Source: Neodiprion pinetum (taxonomy: Eukaryota > Arthropoda > Insecta > Hymenoptera > Diprionidae). From it: a stretch of DNA of 64,000 nucleotides. Position numbers and translations under genes: made by a program. Of the stretch, positions 12,600 to 23,913 are shown piece after piece. Positions within the stretch are counted from its first letter, which is position 1; each line of letters opens with the position of its first letter. The stretch spans positions 20,378,970 to 20,442,969 of the forward strand of contig NC_060238.1 of the NCBI RefSeq assembly GCF_021155775.2, written 5' to 3'. The notes under the pieces were generated by a model, which saw only the letters and a program-made list of their open reading frames with translations, was not told where the DNA came from and searched no databases.

Positions 12600-13135
12600 G
12601 CGATATATTATTTTGCACAAGGGATGAAACTGCAGGGGTTCGACGGGCACGTGCCTGTAGAAAAATAACTGATCACAGATATCTGTCCGGCTCGGTGGTC
12701 TGAACCAGACTGAATCGCGGAGCCCATGATCAATAGAGAAACGACGCGCATGCGCAGGACCTCAGCCTTCAGCCTTCAGCTTTGAGCCTTGAGTATTCGG
12801 GCACCCTGGCGGCATTCAACCATGCGATTCGTACCGTTTTCAAGACGCTGCTGTAGGACAGAATAGCTCATAAGCTGCGAGATATGACGTACATGTGTTT
12901 CTACCCTGATCCATGATGCTCCTGAAGGTATTATACCTAGCCTGGGAAGGCATGTGTGGGTGTGTCCGTTGTCCGTGCTTGCATTTATTTTGCAGTGAGA
13001 TCTTCGGTTTTTTTTTTTTTGTTTTCTTTGCGCTTTGCTGTGCTGCATTTAAAACGCAGGACTCGAAGATTCTCGTTTTAACAATCCCCGTGCAGACAAG
13101 TTCGGAGCTACCGTTGCGAGTACGATATGTACACT
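12600..13135. promoter_or_regulatory. GC-raised island with NRF1/EWG-type site and E-box; possible promoter or enhancer
   Basis: CGCGCATGCGCA at 12,745-12,756 matches the established NRF1 (insect Erect wing) consensus YGCGCAYGCGCR. GGCACGTGCC at 12,646-12,655 is a perfect palindrome around a CACGTG E-box. A degenerate 7-bp tandem (CAGCCTT and variants) follows at 12,763-12,790. Such NRF1 sites are often near transcription starts, but no downstream gene is recognised and open frames here (up to 90 codons) show no domain. The site could also belong to an old dispersed repeat. Confidence 0.35.
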
Positions 13136-13613
13136 AGAGTGTCACAAAAAACAAAAAACAAAATAATAAAAAATAAATAAAAAATACAATTTCGATTTTT
13201 CATCCTCTCTTATCGCTTAAAACTTGAGGTTTGTTAGAAGGAAATATCCTCACGAAGAGGAAACTCTGCAGTTTAAGTCGACGTTTCTAATTGTAACAGC
13301 CGATTAACGTCCATGACCAACTTTTTGGAATGAAAAATTTGAGACCATAGGGATTGTATTTCAAATTGAGGGAAACAAAATTTTATTCAATCATATGTAT
13401 GTTTTGTTTATTTTATTCTTGATTTCTAATTTTTATAACACATTTTATGAAAAAATTAGAAATTCGGTTCGTTCGGGCTTCTCGTTCATCATCTCTCCAC
13501 TAGCCGTGAATTCGGTTATTTTGGGTCTTGCCAACTATCACTATCTGTGATTAAAATAATTCTCTTTACACAAACACTTTAGTTTAAACTTTAGTTTACT
13601 TTTTTTTGATACA

Positions 13614-13717
13614 AAACAAAACGCGAGTTCGATTTCATACCAATTATGTGACAATGCATTCCATTTTCACTGGTCATTGTCACATAATTTATACAGAATC
13701 GAACTTGCGTTTTGTTT
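13614..13717. other. Miniature hairpin, precursor-miRNA size
   Basis: Arms 13,614-13,656 and 13,675-13,717 are inverted copies: 37 of 43 positions pair perfectly, 2 more can form G-U pairs on the plus-strand transcript, and four positions mismatch around the middle of the stem. The loop is 18 nt. The size and mid-stem mismatch suit a miRNA precursor. A tiny foldback transposon is an equally good explanation. Which strand is transcribed, if any, cannot be seen. Confidence 0.5.
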
Positions 13718-15159
13718 CGGACCGCAAACAAGTTAGACGGAAGGCTAAGGCATTTGTACATTTTATTGCACAGCATTGTTCGTTAATAGGATACCTGTGA
13801 CTTACTATTTTTTTTTTTTTAATCAAAACTGAAACGAGCTTTCTTTATGTAGAAATTTTACGTATCTATGATCAACGTGTCGTTTGTTTCTCCTGTCACT
13901 TGCATCGCTGGTCACTGGCACGTGAAATTTGGTTATAAAGGAAACTCTTCCCAGTTTTGATTCCAAAAAACTGGCGAGTCATTGAAAAATCAGAACTGAA
14001 TCGAGTTTACTTTGTATAGAAATTTTATGCGTCTATGAAAATCATTATTCTGCAACGTTACGGTTTTTCTGTGATATTCAGTGTAATTCGTGACGAAGCA
14101 AAATGAAATCAAAGTTTTTCAAATACGTATATAATGATTGTATAATTCGTGTATAGATAATTGAAATTCAAACGTGATGTGAAAACGTGATTCAATTTGA
14201 TAAAGTATGTTACTAACAGGGATGAAATTTGCAGAGAATCGTTACACCCAAAGCGCCACTTAGTTCTCTACATTCTTTTCTCCACAGAGAATAAAGCAAT
14301 TTGGTCAATCTGATTTTCCTGCTCAGAGCAGTCTGTATAACACATTATACACGCGTATGTTATACGTATTATACGCATAAAGCCGAGAGTAGTTATCAAT
14401 TCGATTTTAAATCCTGCCTCAATAACTTTTCACAACTAACAAACGTGAAAAACTCTGCGTAATTTTTTGTGATTTAATTTCTCATTCGGTCCATAATTTT
14501 TTTTTTCCTTGTAACTATGAAACCCAGTAGATCGAAAACAATTATCGTTCGAAAAAAAAAAAAAAAATAAAAATTTAATGATTTATAACGAAGAAAGTGG
14601 TCACTAGTGATACGAGTAAAAAATGCTTGCTGTTATTTATAAAAAATTTAACTAACACTGTGCTTTCAGTTTATCAAGAAAATAAATTACAATAATGTGA
14701 CACTTTTCTATAGTTGTTATTATTTCAATAATTGGGTGGCTTCATCATTCGAAATACACGATTGGTTTAACATCATTGAGAAGAATTTTTAGTAACTTGA
14801 AAAATGTGAAAAACGTGGAATTCTCGGAAAATATACCGCTCAATCAATGAATATTTCCTCGAAAGTTCTGAAATCATTACAGCCACTTGCTTTTTACAAA
14901 CTTGAAATATAAATTGTAGAAGATAAAGTGTTTCTTGAAACTTGTGACAAAACGCTAAAAATTATCAAATTACAAGAGATTCGCAGTCCGTTGATGGAAG
15001 AAATAAAAAATTGATGCTAAAATGCTAAAATTTTCTTAGAATTTTTTATTTCACATTTTATTAGCCGTCTTACTTGATCAAATATAAAATTTTTAATTTC
15101 AATCACTGTACGACAAATTGCCAAAGAAGCAATCAGAACATCCAGAGAATCAGGACCTC

Positions 15160-15500
15160 GGGATTAATCCAACTCCGTTAAAATCCCCCCGCGAAACCGG
15201 TCGTTTTACATATCGTAGAGGATGAAATCGACTCTCCTTTCCGGCAAGTGGTCGGCGGTGTGTCCTTCGTTGATTAATATTTAAGCCGGAGCTGAGAGAC
15301 GAGAGAGCGATGGGTGAACGTGATAAACCGTCCGGGGTTGGCTGAAGGCGGATGATTCCGCCGATAGATGGCTACGGGCTTCCGGTTTCAAGCCCGTAGT
15401 CAACTCCGGCCGAGGCTCACATCAAATCCCTTGGGACTCGGGAACTGGTCAGCGGAAGGGCGGAGAAGTGCTGGAGCTCATTTTACACTTCTTAAGATTT
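15160..15500. other. GC-raised island with two perfect small hairpins
   Basis: This stretch is richer in G and C than its surroundings. It contains GGCGGA-TGAT-TCCGCC (15,347-15,362) and a 10-bp perfect stem CTACGGGCTT...AAGCCCGTAG (15,372-15,399, 8-nt loop). A 73-codon plus-strand frame (15,368-15,589) crosses the second hairpin and runs into the decamer element, so it is unlikely to be coding. A structured RNA or conserved regulatory element is possible. Confidence 0.3.
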
Positions 15501-15519
15501 TCCTCATAACCCCCGGAAT

Positions 15520-16535
15520 CAGGGAGGTTGATGTTACGCGTAGTGCTGAAGTCGTCCGAAATCACGTAGAGTTGTTCGAAGTTCTTTGAAATCGCTGAAA
15601 GTCCTGTCAAGTCATTTGGATTCTCATAAAATGATTTTAAATCCTTTGAAATCATGTGAAATCATTTGAAACCCTGTGAAGTGATTCGGAATCTCGTGAC
15701 ATCGTTTGAAATTCCGTGATGTTGTTTGAAATCTTGTGAAATCGTCGAATGCGAAATCATTTGATCCTTTGAAATCGTGTAGAATCTCGCTAAATTATTT
15801 CAATCCCGTGAAATTATTTGAAATCCTGTAAAGTGATTCGAAATCTCGTTACGTCATTTGAAACACTGTGAAATCATTTGAAATTCAGTGAAGTTGTTTG
15901 ACATCTTGTAAGATCGTATGGATTCTCATGAAATCGTTTGAAATCCTTTATAATCATGTAGAATCTCGCAAAATCATTTCAATTCCGTGAAATTATTTAA
16001 AATCCTGTAAAGCGATTCAAGATCTCGTGACATCGTTTGAAATTCCGTGAAAATCCTTTGAAACCTTGCGAAATCGTTGAAAGTCCTATAAAATCATTTC
16101 AAATCCTTTGAAATCGTGTTAAACCTCAAATGAGTAGAAATGAGTTAAGATCCCGTGAAAGCATTGAAAATTTTGTGCAATTATTAATTTTTAGCATTAG
16201 AAATCGTATGAAATCATCATTTCGAGGACGTCGGAATCTGGTGAAATGATTTCAAAATTTTTTAAAATCCATCATATTTCCCAAAATCTTTGAAACCTTT
16301 GAAGCTTTTCAAATAAATCACTACGAGGTCTTCTGAAATCTCGTGAAATTGTTCGAAGTAATATCAAGTTTGTTCGAAGCCCTTGAAAAATCTTCTCATA
16401 CAGTAGCGCTTGAAATTCCACGATTACGATTCTTTAAAACGATCCTAATCATCTCGAACTCACGTGCAATATTTTGAAATTCTTTGATTTTGAAATTTGA
16501 TGTAGACACAAATTGATGAACGATTAAACCCTCAG
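15520..16535 (+). mobile_element. Decamer element, copy A (about 1 kb, left end unresolved)
   Basis: The core (about 15,580-16,330) is a degenerate direct repeat of GAAATC/GAAATT spaced roughly 10-11 bp, for example TTTGAAATCATGTGAAATCA. The right end (about 16,498-16,533) resembles copy B's: a GATGTAGACA block, then GATGAACGATTAAACCCTC, against GGTGTACATT and GAGTGATTAAACTC in copy B. The left end is too diverged to place. It has no coding capacity and is the longest of the four copies. Confidence 0.65.
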
Positions 16536-16989
16536 ACACGATTCTTTTTCCGTTCTCCTTTGCCCCCCCCCCCAACTTTTTTTCGGCAATGTGTGACCAA
16601 ATCCACCCCTACTGAAGCCACGAAACGCCCTCCAGCTACGGGATAATTTCGGGACAGGTTTCCATAACGCCTATTGTTCAATATAACGGAATTTATCCGC
16701 TTGGCTCGGTGTATTATGAACCGTATCTACAGATATTTACACACACACACATGTATATAATCATACGTTGACCATGACGTATGAATAGACACATAAAGGT
16801 GTTTTATCGTAACACTGTGGGTACAGGAACGTTGTCTGACGGGCTTTCATATCGTAAAATAATTTATGCTCGCGTCGTTATTCCGATCATGTAAGTGTGA
16901 TGAATACGGGTTCCACGCGCGAGGCTTGAAAACTCGATAGGTTTACACACCTGCAGCTTGGTTTAATAATTGATGCTTGGATAAACGAA

Positions 16990-17014
16990 AGAGAGAGAGA
17001 GAGAGAGAGAGAGA
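16990..17014. repeat. (GA)n microsatellite
   Basis: An uninterrupted GA run, seen directly. A similar run is at 18,581-18,617 in an otherwise featureless stretch. Confidence 0.95.
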
Positions 17015-18263
17015 ATGGCAATATAATGTAGATACATACACAATCGATCAAAATATTACACGCATGAATGGTTAGGGTATTAGTTATATTTATTACTCAC
17101 GATATTTTCCCGTTTCGTTTGTTTTGTACACCCTAATTTTATTCGTTTTTATATTGACGTAGATTTTATATTGAGCGTAATGAAAAAAGAATTTTTATTT
17201 TTTTTTAAATACATTTGCACATTAAAAAAATTTAATCTCGTCAGGGATATCGTTTTTTTTTTTTGTTCTAATCGTGATTCGGTGTACAAATATTATTTAA
17301 TGATACTTCAAGAATTTTGACGCTCACTGATAAAGCGATTTTACTTATTCCGCGAGTGTAGTTGCAGGCTTTCTTAATTTGCATTCGAAGATTTTCCATT
17401 CTTGCGATTAGGAGATGTGTTTTTTTTTTATGGTTGATATCGGATTAATGAATCACTAGTAACTAGAATTACGTTCCCTTATAAGATCATTGGTTCAAAA
17501 ACTAATCGACGCGCAGAGTACCGGAGAGGCAATATGAACGATATTACATGGTTATTTGTTTTTTCTCAAATCTCATGCTGGTTTTATGACCCATACGTCG
17601 AAATTCGAAGCCTTTCGGCCCTCCAAGGCGGCGGTGGGTCCGAATGGGTCTTATCGTCAGTCTCTTGGCGACATTAGAAAAGAAAAGGCGGTCCATCCTC
17701 GTGCATTTAAAATAAAATTCAAAGAAAAGATCTAATTCATCGCGTTTGAATATCATTTATTATCTCATTTCCGATAGTTTAGTATAAGAAGAAAAAAAGA
17801 AAAAAAAAAAAATTTGAATCTCATGTTCAACGATAGTTGTTATTTGCAAGGGATAATCTTTCATTCCACAGAGACGTTGAAGCTGAAAAATGTATCTCCG
17901 CTGTGAAATATTTACGTCTCTCTTTTTATTGAGCTGAGAGGTATTAAACTTTTTCCATATCCATTCATGATTCCAGAAATATTAATCTACGAACTGGATG
18001 GCAATGGTGTGAGAAGATAAATTGATAAATACGGAGGAGAAAAATGAGGGAGAAAATTCGAAGGATAATTTTCAGCACGTGTACCTAAGAAATTTCCCCA
18101 TCTTGAAAGCTATTACGGTAAGACACATATCCACTCTATATACCGTTACATATTTACATAGACACGTGCAATATACGACGCAAGGATCGGAGGCGTATTC
18201 TTCTCGTCAAAACCGGAGAATGAAATAGGATGAAAAAGTTTAAGCCGGCTTTTACGCGGCAAG

Positions 18264-18358
18264 TTTAAGGTCATGTTGTACTCCTACCCTTACCGACCGA
18301 GCAGGCATGTATCGAGTTTTCTCGGTCGGTAAAGGTGGGAGTACTTCGTGACCTTAAA
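18264..18358. other. Miniature hairpin, precursor-miRNA size, second example
   Basis: Arms 18,264-18,301 and 18,321-18,358 are inverted copies with 33 of 38 perfect pairs, 2 possible G-U pairs and 3 mismatches. The loop is 19 nt. The stem starts TTTAAGGTCA and closes on TTACCGACCGAG, so it is unusually GC-rich at the loop end for this AT-rich window. Candidate miRNA precursor or miniature foldback element; no target duplication was seen. Confidence 0.5.
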
Positions 18359-18580
18359 TCACAGAGGCGCGCTCAGAGAGATTTTATTTTTATTTGATTA
18401 CGTACCTTATGACCGCCCTAGAACACTACGGGGAAAAATGAATACATACTCAAGTATAACCAATGTTAACAAATTATAAATAATAACTAAATAAAACGAT
18501 GGTGATTGAGAAAATATAAGAATAGACACGTGTTTGAATAACAATAAAGTAAAATATAAGATTAAGGAATAACACAGGAA

Positions 18581-18617
18581 AGAGAAGAGAGAGAGAGAGA
18601 GAGAAAGAGAAGGAGAG
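18581..18617. repeat. (GA)n microsatellite, interrupted
   Basis: GA/AG repeats with a few interruptions, seen directly. They encode the Ser/Leu string of a minus-strand frame that is not considered coding. Confidence 0.9.
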
Positions 18618-18959
18618 GATGCCGATAATAATGGCGCAAGGTCGAATGCGAATTACGAGGGGAAAAAAGGAGTCTGCTGAGACAGGCGAGTCGATGGAAA
18701 CCGTCAAAGAAGCGTCGAAGAAGAATAGCCTTGATTCTTTTTTTTTTTTTTCTTCGTGCAATTATATACCTTTTTCCTTTATTTTTCTTCTTCCATTCCT
18801 CGCTCCCGCCATTTATTACCTCACCAAGTAATCGTGCGCTGTTATTCTTCGTCTCGTTGACCTGCGATCGATTTTTCTACGCCCGTTATATCTTGTGTAT
18901 CATGTACTTCGTGTGAACGAAAATTTTGTACGTTTTGAATTATGGACTCGCACAGTCAG

Positions 18960-20110
18960 TAACGTGAGAAATGAAAAAAAAAACCCGGAATTGTCTCGCG
19001 TTAGTGTATATTTAATTTCCCAAGATTATGCTGATATTGATTTATTGATCATTCAAATGTCAATGTCGAATTGACTGTTGAAAAAAAAGAAACTCTTGGG
19101 TGAATTTTTGAAACATTGGTGCGGTTTTTCAAACATAATAAGATTGAAGTTGAAAAAATTTGCTACATTTTTTTTTTTAACATAATTGTTTTCTTACATT
19201 TTCAGTAAAATCGCCGAATTCTTTTTGTGAATATAAGAAGTCGTTTGGAACATTTTTCGATAGGTGGTATTTGAAAAAAAAAAACAAAAAAAAAAACGAA
19301 ATAACAAATCGAATTATAGGGTGGAAGTCAAGCGTATCAAAGTTTTTGTATAATAAGGGAAGGGAATTTCAAATATCGTATCACGTTCGCTGTATCAGTT
19401 CAATACCTCAGTCAATATCATATGTATGTGTATACATAACACCTCTGTATAATACAGTAGCGTTTTGTAGCAGTATGCAAATCCTCAATCCTCGGTCTGC
19501 AAAGAGAATAGTATAATATACTGATATAACGTGTAGATATCATAATCCCAAACAGCGCGTAATACGCGTAATATTGCGGAAATTCGCAACGTTTGAAATA
19601 CACTTCTTTGAGAAGAAAAAAAAAAAAAAACACATTTATACTAGAAAATTTCAGTCATATATGAATATCGTTACAATAACAGCTCTAACATTAATACTAG
19701 AAGTAAAAGAAAATGTGGTACAAGGAACTATTCTTGTCACTGTGAACAGTCGTTGGTACTAAATTTTCTGGTTTATGATACATGACATATGTTTGATTAG
19801 TTTGTAATATTTTTTCAGTTGAACAAAGTATTGCCGTGAAATTGATCACAACGCCAATATAAAATTATCTGAATATGTAGCTACAAGAGAATACTCGTCG
19901 TTGATCAAAAAGAATTCAGCAACACAGACAAGATTCTCTGGTTCTCAGTAACAGTGTACAAATTTTCATTTATTACGCAAAACTGTATACGTCATATTTA
20001 CAGTAAAAAAATATAAACAGTTGAGGATCACTACGAGACTAGGAGAACGACAATTAAAAATTTTTGTCGTAGGTACACTTTCCTATCCTTTACAATCGTT
20101 ACGTATAAAA
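18960..20110. other. AT-rich spacer, nothing recognised
   Basis: AT-rich sequence with several A and T homopolymers and no TIR, hairpin or convincing open frame that I could find. Open frames of 60-80 codons are interrupted and low in complexity. Confidence 0.6.
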
Positions 20111-20256
20111 TTCTGTGTAAGGTGAAATTAAAATGGCTGCCTACCTTCTTTGCCTTTGTATTTACAAACGGGAGGGACCTTCCAGTTAAACCAAAGCAAC
20201 TTGAGCCAAACGAAACTTGTAGAAAGTTCAGGGTAACTAGCCAGGAGAACTGTGCT

Positions 20257-20288
20257 TTCTCTCTCTCTCTCTCTCTCTCTCTCCTCTC
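20257..20288. repeat. (CT)n microsatellite
   Basis: CT run lying between unrelated spacer and the TIR element that starts about 125 bp later. Seen directly. Confidence 0.95.
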
Positions 20289-20414
20289 GCCAGGTTGTTT
20301 GTATCAATACTTCACGAGCACCCGCTGGCTGTGTCGTATGTACCTTATATCCAGCATTACCGTTTCTCTTCGGCAGACAGAAGTTTCGACAAATCATTCG
20401 TACACACATATATA

Positions 20415-20765
20415 CAGGGTGTTTCCGGGCAAACGCCGCAGTGTCTTGGGATGCCTATCATCAAGGGGAACAAATATCGGTAATGCAGATCGACCAAATT
20501 ATCGGTAGGTTTCGCGTTTAAGGTCTTCCAAGTGAGCTGGAACTGCTCGTATTTTCAAGTTGTGTGGATTTGGCCAAGCAGTTGTTTCGTTGTTTATAAC
20601 CTATGCTGAACCCTTCAGTTATCGCATTCTGAAGTCACGTCGTAATGATTATATCACTTGACTTGATTAAAGTGACTATGAATCGGTAGGTCTGTTTTAC
20701 CGATATTTGTTCCCCTCGGCGGTAGGCAACTCAACGTACTGAGGCTTTTACTAGGAAACAGCTTG
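20415..20765 (+). mobile_element. TA-flanked TIR element family M, copy 1 (351 bp)
   Basis: The left end starts CAGGGTGTTTCCGGG. The right end read on the minus strand starts CAAGCTGTTTCCTAG. The inverted similarity extends about 70 bp inward through a shared GGGGAACAAATATCGGTAA block (about 20,464-20,482, and inverted near 20,700-20,718). TA flanks both ends (20,413-20,414 and 20,766-20,767), fitting Tc1/mariner-type insertion. There is no transposase, so it is non-autonomous. Short open frames over it are shadows. The second copy is at 62,538-62,961, in which one end has been expanded. Confidence 0.85.
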
Positions 20766-21589
20766 TAGACCTCGGACTTTTGTCTCCTGCAGTACGAGGA
20801 TAATTGTTTGATTTATATCGTGTTGTTTAATAATCTGTCCTGCACACACACAGAGAGGTTTCCCGAGGCGTCTGAAATATTTGTTTGACTCGGTAAAATA
20901 TCGCGATGTATCAGCTACGAGCATTTCGCAAATGCTTCGAAGATTACCGGGTTGCATCTTGTTTAGAAAAACTTCGGAAAACCTGGATATGTCACGGAAT
21001 TTATTTTGCTAAAATTAGTACTTGGCTACCCTGAAAAGGGCTCTCGCATCGTAGATTCGCGTAATAAAATAACAATTCGGCAGCAGTTGAATGAGACAAA
21101 TCGACAAATGAAGCTAAGATACGAACAGTTATAGAAAAAGATTTTACCATCAGAACGTTGGAAATGACGAAAATCTGGTGATTTTATACGATTTTGAATA
21201 TTCTTAGGCTTATTTATGTTTTAATGAATGAAAGAGGCTCACGATTTGAATATATTTAACTCGATAAAGTAATCGATCATTTAAGCAAAACACAGTATCG
21301 TATGTGGCCATCCATCGATCCATTTGTGGTCATATCGATTGCATGTAAATGAGAGCGTGGCCAGAAATTATAAAAAAAAAAGTGACAAATTAGCTTCGAT
21401 CATTGTTAACATCGCTTCTTCAACAATTTATTATCGAAGAATTCCGTTTTACATTATCACCAGGACAGGTTTTCGTGACGAATACAATGATTGGATAGAA
21501 TTTTTAGCACTAGAAACAAGGACGACGTTGTTCAAAGAGTGCCAAAGATGATGTTCCTATACCCAGTTTTCGAACAAGTCTTTCTTTTC

Positions 21590-22190
21590 CTCGCACCTTC
21601 TTCCAAACCAGCAGGTCATGTACTCGGATGGTGAAAAAAGAGGGATAAAGAAGATAAAGAGCACGAGTAAGGAGGAGTTATCGCAGCTAGGTAGTCGGTA
21701 AACTTTTAGACGAAATCGTCGGCACTCGGGAAGATAGAAGAATTTAGTTGGCTCTCACCCATTTCAGTATATCAATTGCTGCTCTCTGTAGTAAATCTTT
21801 ACGCTACGTACGACGTGGTAAATTGATGCCAACGTATCGTAGCTGCTACGTGTTGATGCCTCCTCCGCAAGACGGTTTCACGTTTCCTAGGTTCATAGAT
21901 ACGGAAACTGTGCAACGTCACCGCTGCTCCAGCTGGGGATGTAGGTACTCCCGACATCGATCCAACCTCGCCTGCGAGAGACTTTTCTCTATGCTCTACG
22001 GGACATGTGGTGTAATTCCCTCTGGGATCTGGGGTACGCATGCATGTATGTACGGTGTATCACCTACATCTACATCTCTGTACGTGCATGTTGCGCCGAT
22101 GTGTTTGGACGTATATCGCGTGCCAAATGGTACAGGAACGTATTCGCCAAAAATTAAGGCGAATTTGGCGGTAAAAGGGTGGATAATTTA
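21590..22190. other. GC-raised stretch with a 147-codon open frame of unknown meaning
   Basis: A plus-strand frame at 21,748-22,191 (147 codons, ending in TAA) lies in a GC-raised stretch without homopolymers. The predicted peptide is Cys- and Tyr-containing but has no signal peptide, membrane segment or motif I recognise, and an 80-codon minus-strand frame overlaps it. A CATGCATG-rich segment near 22,038-22,047 is a small palindrome cluster. It could be an exon, a non-coding RNA or chance; I favour chance or a conserved non-coding element. Confidence 0.2.
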
Positions 22191-22404
22191 AAAACAAAAT
22201 TTTTTAATTTATTTATTTTTTTTTTTTTCCGTGGCATTCGCTGCAAAAGTAGGTACTTGAAAGTCGTATGTGTACGCTAAAATTAACCGAAATAAAATGA
22301 ATAAAGATAAAAGGCTTTATGGTCGGTGATTTTTTTTTTTTGGTCCTATAAAACCTGGATAAAATTAGGTTTGTCTGACAAAAGCGACGGTCACTAAGCT
22401 AAGG

Positions 22405-22495
22405 ATAATCGATGCATCGATTAATCGATTACATAAAAAAATTATCGAACACGACGCGATTGAATCGGTACAAAATTAATCGATTAATCGATTGT
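22405..22495. promoter_or_regulatory. Cluster of ATCGAT palindromes
   Basis: ATCGATGCATCGAT overlaps ATCGATTAATCGATT at about 22,409-22,431, and AATCGATTAATCGATT recurs about 22,477-22,493. These are perfect palindromes that give at least five ATCGAT cores in about 90 bp. ATCGAT is the core of DREF-type sites (TATCGATA), and TAAT cores are homeodomain-like. Regulatory function is inferred only. Confidence 0.3.
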
Positions 22496-22995
22496 TTCGT
22501 ATGTTTTTGAAACGGTGCATTTGAAACCAAAATCTGGTAAATTTCATTATGCGGTATAAATAGCGGAAAAGTTTTTTTTTTTTCTGCTAATTTATAGTTT
22601 ATGGTAGTAAAAAACAAAAACCGAGTATGAGGAGATGTAATCGATTCGATTTAAATTTGTCGAAATTTTGATTTTGAAATTCAATCGAAAACGGATCATT
22701 TTTTGGCCACTCTTATCTTCTCAAGATGAGTTGAAAATTTTCGCAATTATTAATGTCTCAAAATTTGTCTCACAGGGAAACAGATTTTATTCTAATTTTA
22801 AACAATTATCCGATGCAGAAACTTGAGAAAATGTACAGAAGCTAGAGACGTGATGTAATGAGATAAAATTGAAACTTGATAGTTGGAGAACGTTTTCCAT
22901 ACCGACTCTTCTCAAACTGTGATATTCGAATATGTAGGGTTCGATAGAACCGAACTACGCTTGGTAAGACGTTCGATTCGCGGAGTGAATATGTA

Positions 22996-23650
22996 TTATA
23001 TATAAGGCATTCGGTGTCGATTACTTGGACTAGATTTTCACTTTATAACGATTTACAATTTTGTCGAAAGTTTTTTTGTTTCTGGGACTAACAATAAATA
23101 GATCTTTTTGAAACAATCTATTTTATTACTCTCCGTTTTGTAAAACCGTTCTCGAGTTGTCAATTATAATCAGACTTTTCTTTGCAATTCTCGAAATGTT
23201 AATTTTCGGTTACGATCATACGTTTTTTTTTTCTTTTTTATTTTTTTATTATTCTTTCTCTTTTCAACGGCACTTCAAAAATATTCCAATTCACAATAAT
23301 CGATGTTTCAAACGTTTCTTTCAACACTTTCACTGGACAAATTCTCAAATCTTACCGATTCCGTATTCGTAACAAACTTGTTCGACGATTGGAAGAAAAA
23401 AAAAAAAAAACAAATTATCACATATTAATTTCACCTTCTGTACTTGATTTAAACATGTTCGTTACAGAATCGAAGACACGTGAAAAGTTTTATTACTCAA
23501 CGAAATATGAATTTATGCAAAATTTGAAACGTGGAAAAATCGTAAAAAAGGTTTACAAATTTCACAACTCAACGAACGTTTCGACAGATACGAAGAAAAA
23601 AAGGTATCGGTAACAAAAAATTTTTTTTAACTCGGAATGCCTCATATATA
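22996..23650. mobile_element. TIR element family F1, copy 2 (about 655 bp)
   Basis: The left end reads TATATAAGGCATTCGGTGTC and the right end on the minus strand reads TATATGAGGCATTCCGAGTT. The rest is AT-rich with poly-A/T runs and no transposase. The two plus-strand frames inside it (71 and 74 codons) are not conserved in the other copies. Confidence 0.6.
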
Positions 23651-23877
23651 CCGCGCAGCGTAGATAGAAAGCTCGACCTTTGATCAATTTCTTTGAACCG
23701 GGATTCGTCTTATGGATTTAAAATCACATTTGCTGTCTTTCTTTGCTATTCAATTTCTCGCAGTTTTTCTTCACAATATATGAGACCTTCAAACGACTTA
23801 TTTCGATGAGGGCTTAAAGCACAAAAGAGAGAAATAAGACAAATTTCTCCGACGACGAAACTTTTTGATCACCGTAT

Positions 23878-23913
23878 AATAACAACAATAATAATAATAA
23901 TAATAACAACAAC
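23878..23913. repeat. (AAT)n/(AAC)n microsatellite
   Basis: Compound triplet run seen directly, followed about 100 bp later by a TA run (24,003-24,022). Confidence 0.9.

Noticed and set aside
15372..15399. Perfect stem considered as a rho-independent terminator or histone mRNA 3' stem-loop.
   Set aside because: There is no following T run, and stem and loop do not match the histone consensus; the setting is eukaryotic.
15580..16330. Decamer region considered as a coding repeat protein.
   Set aside because: All frames contain frequent stops, and the unit length (9-11 bp) is not a multiple of three.
22930..22960. GGGTTCGATAGAACCGAAC considered as a tRNA TpsiC arm.
   Set aside because: No matching A-box or acceptor stem upstream or downstream on either strand; it is a small palindrome.
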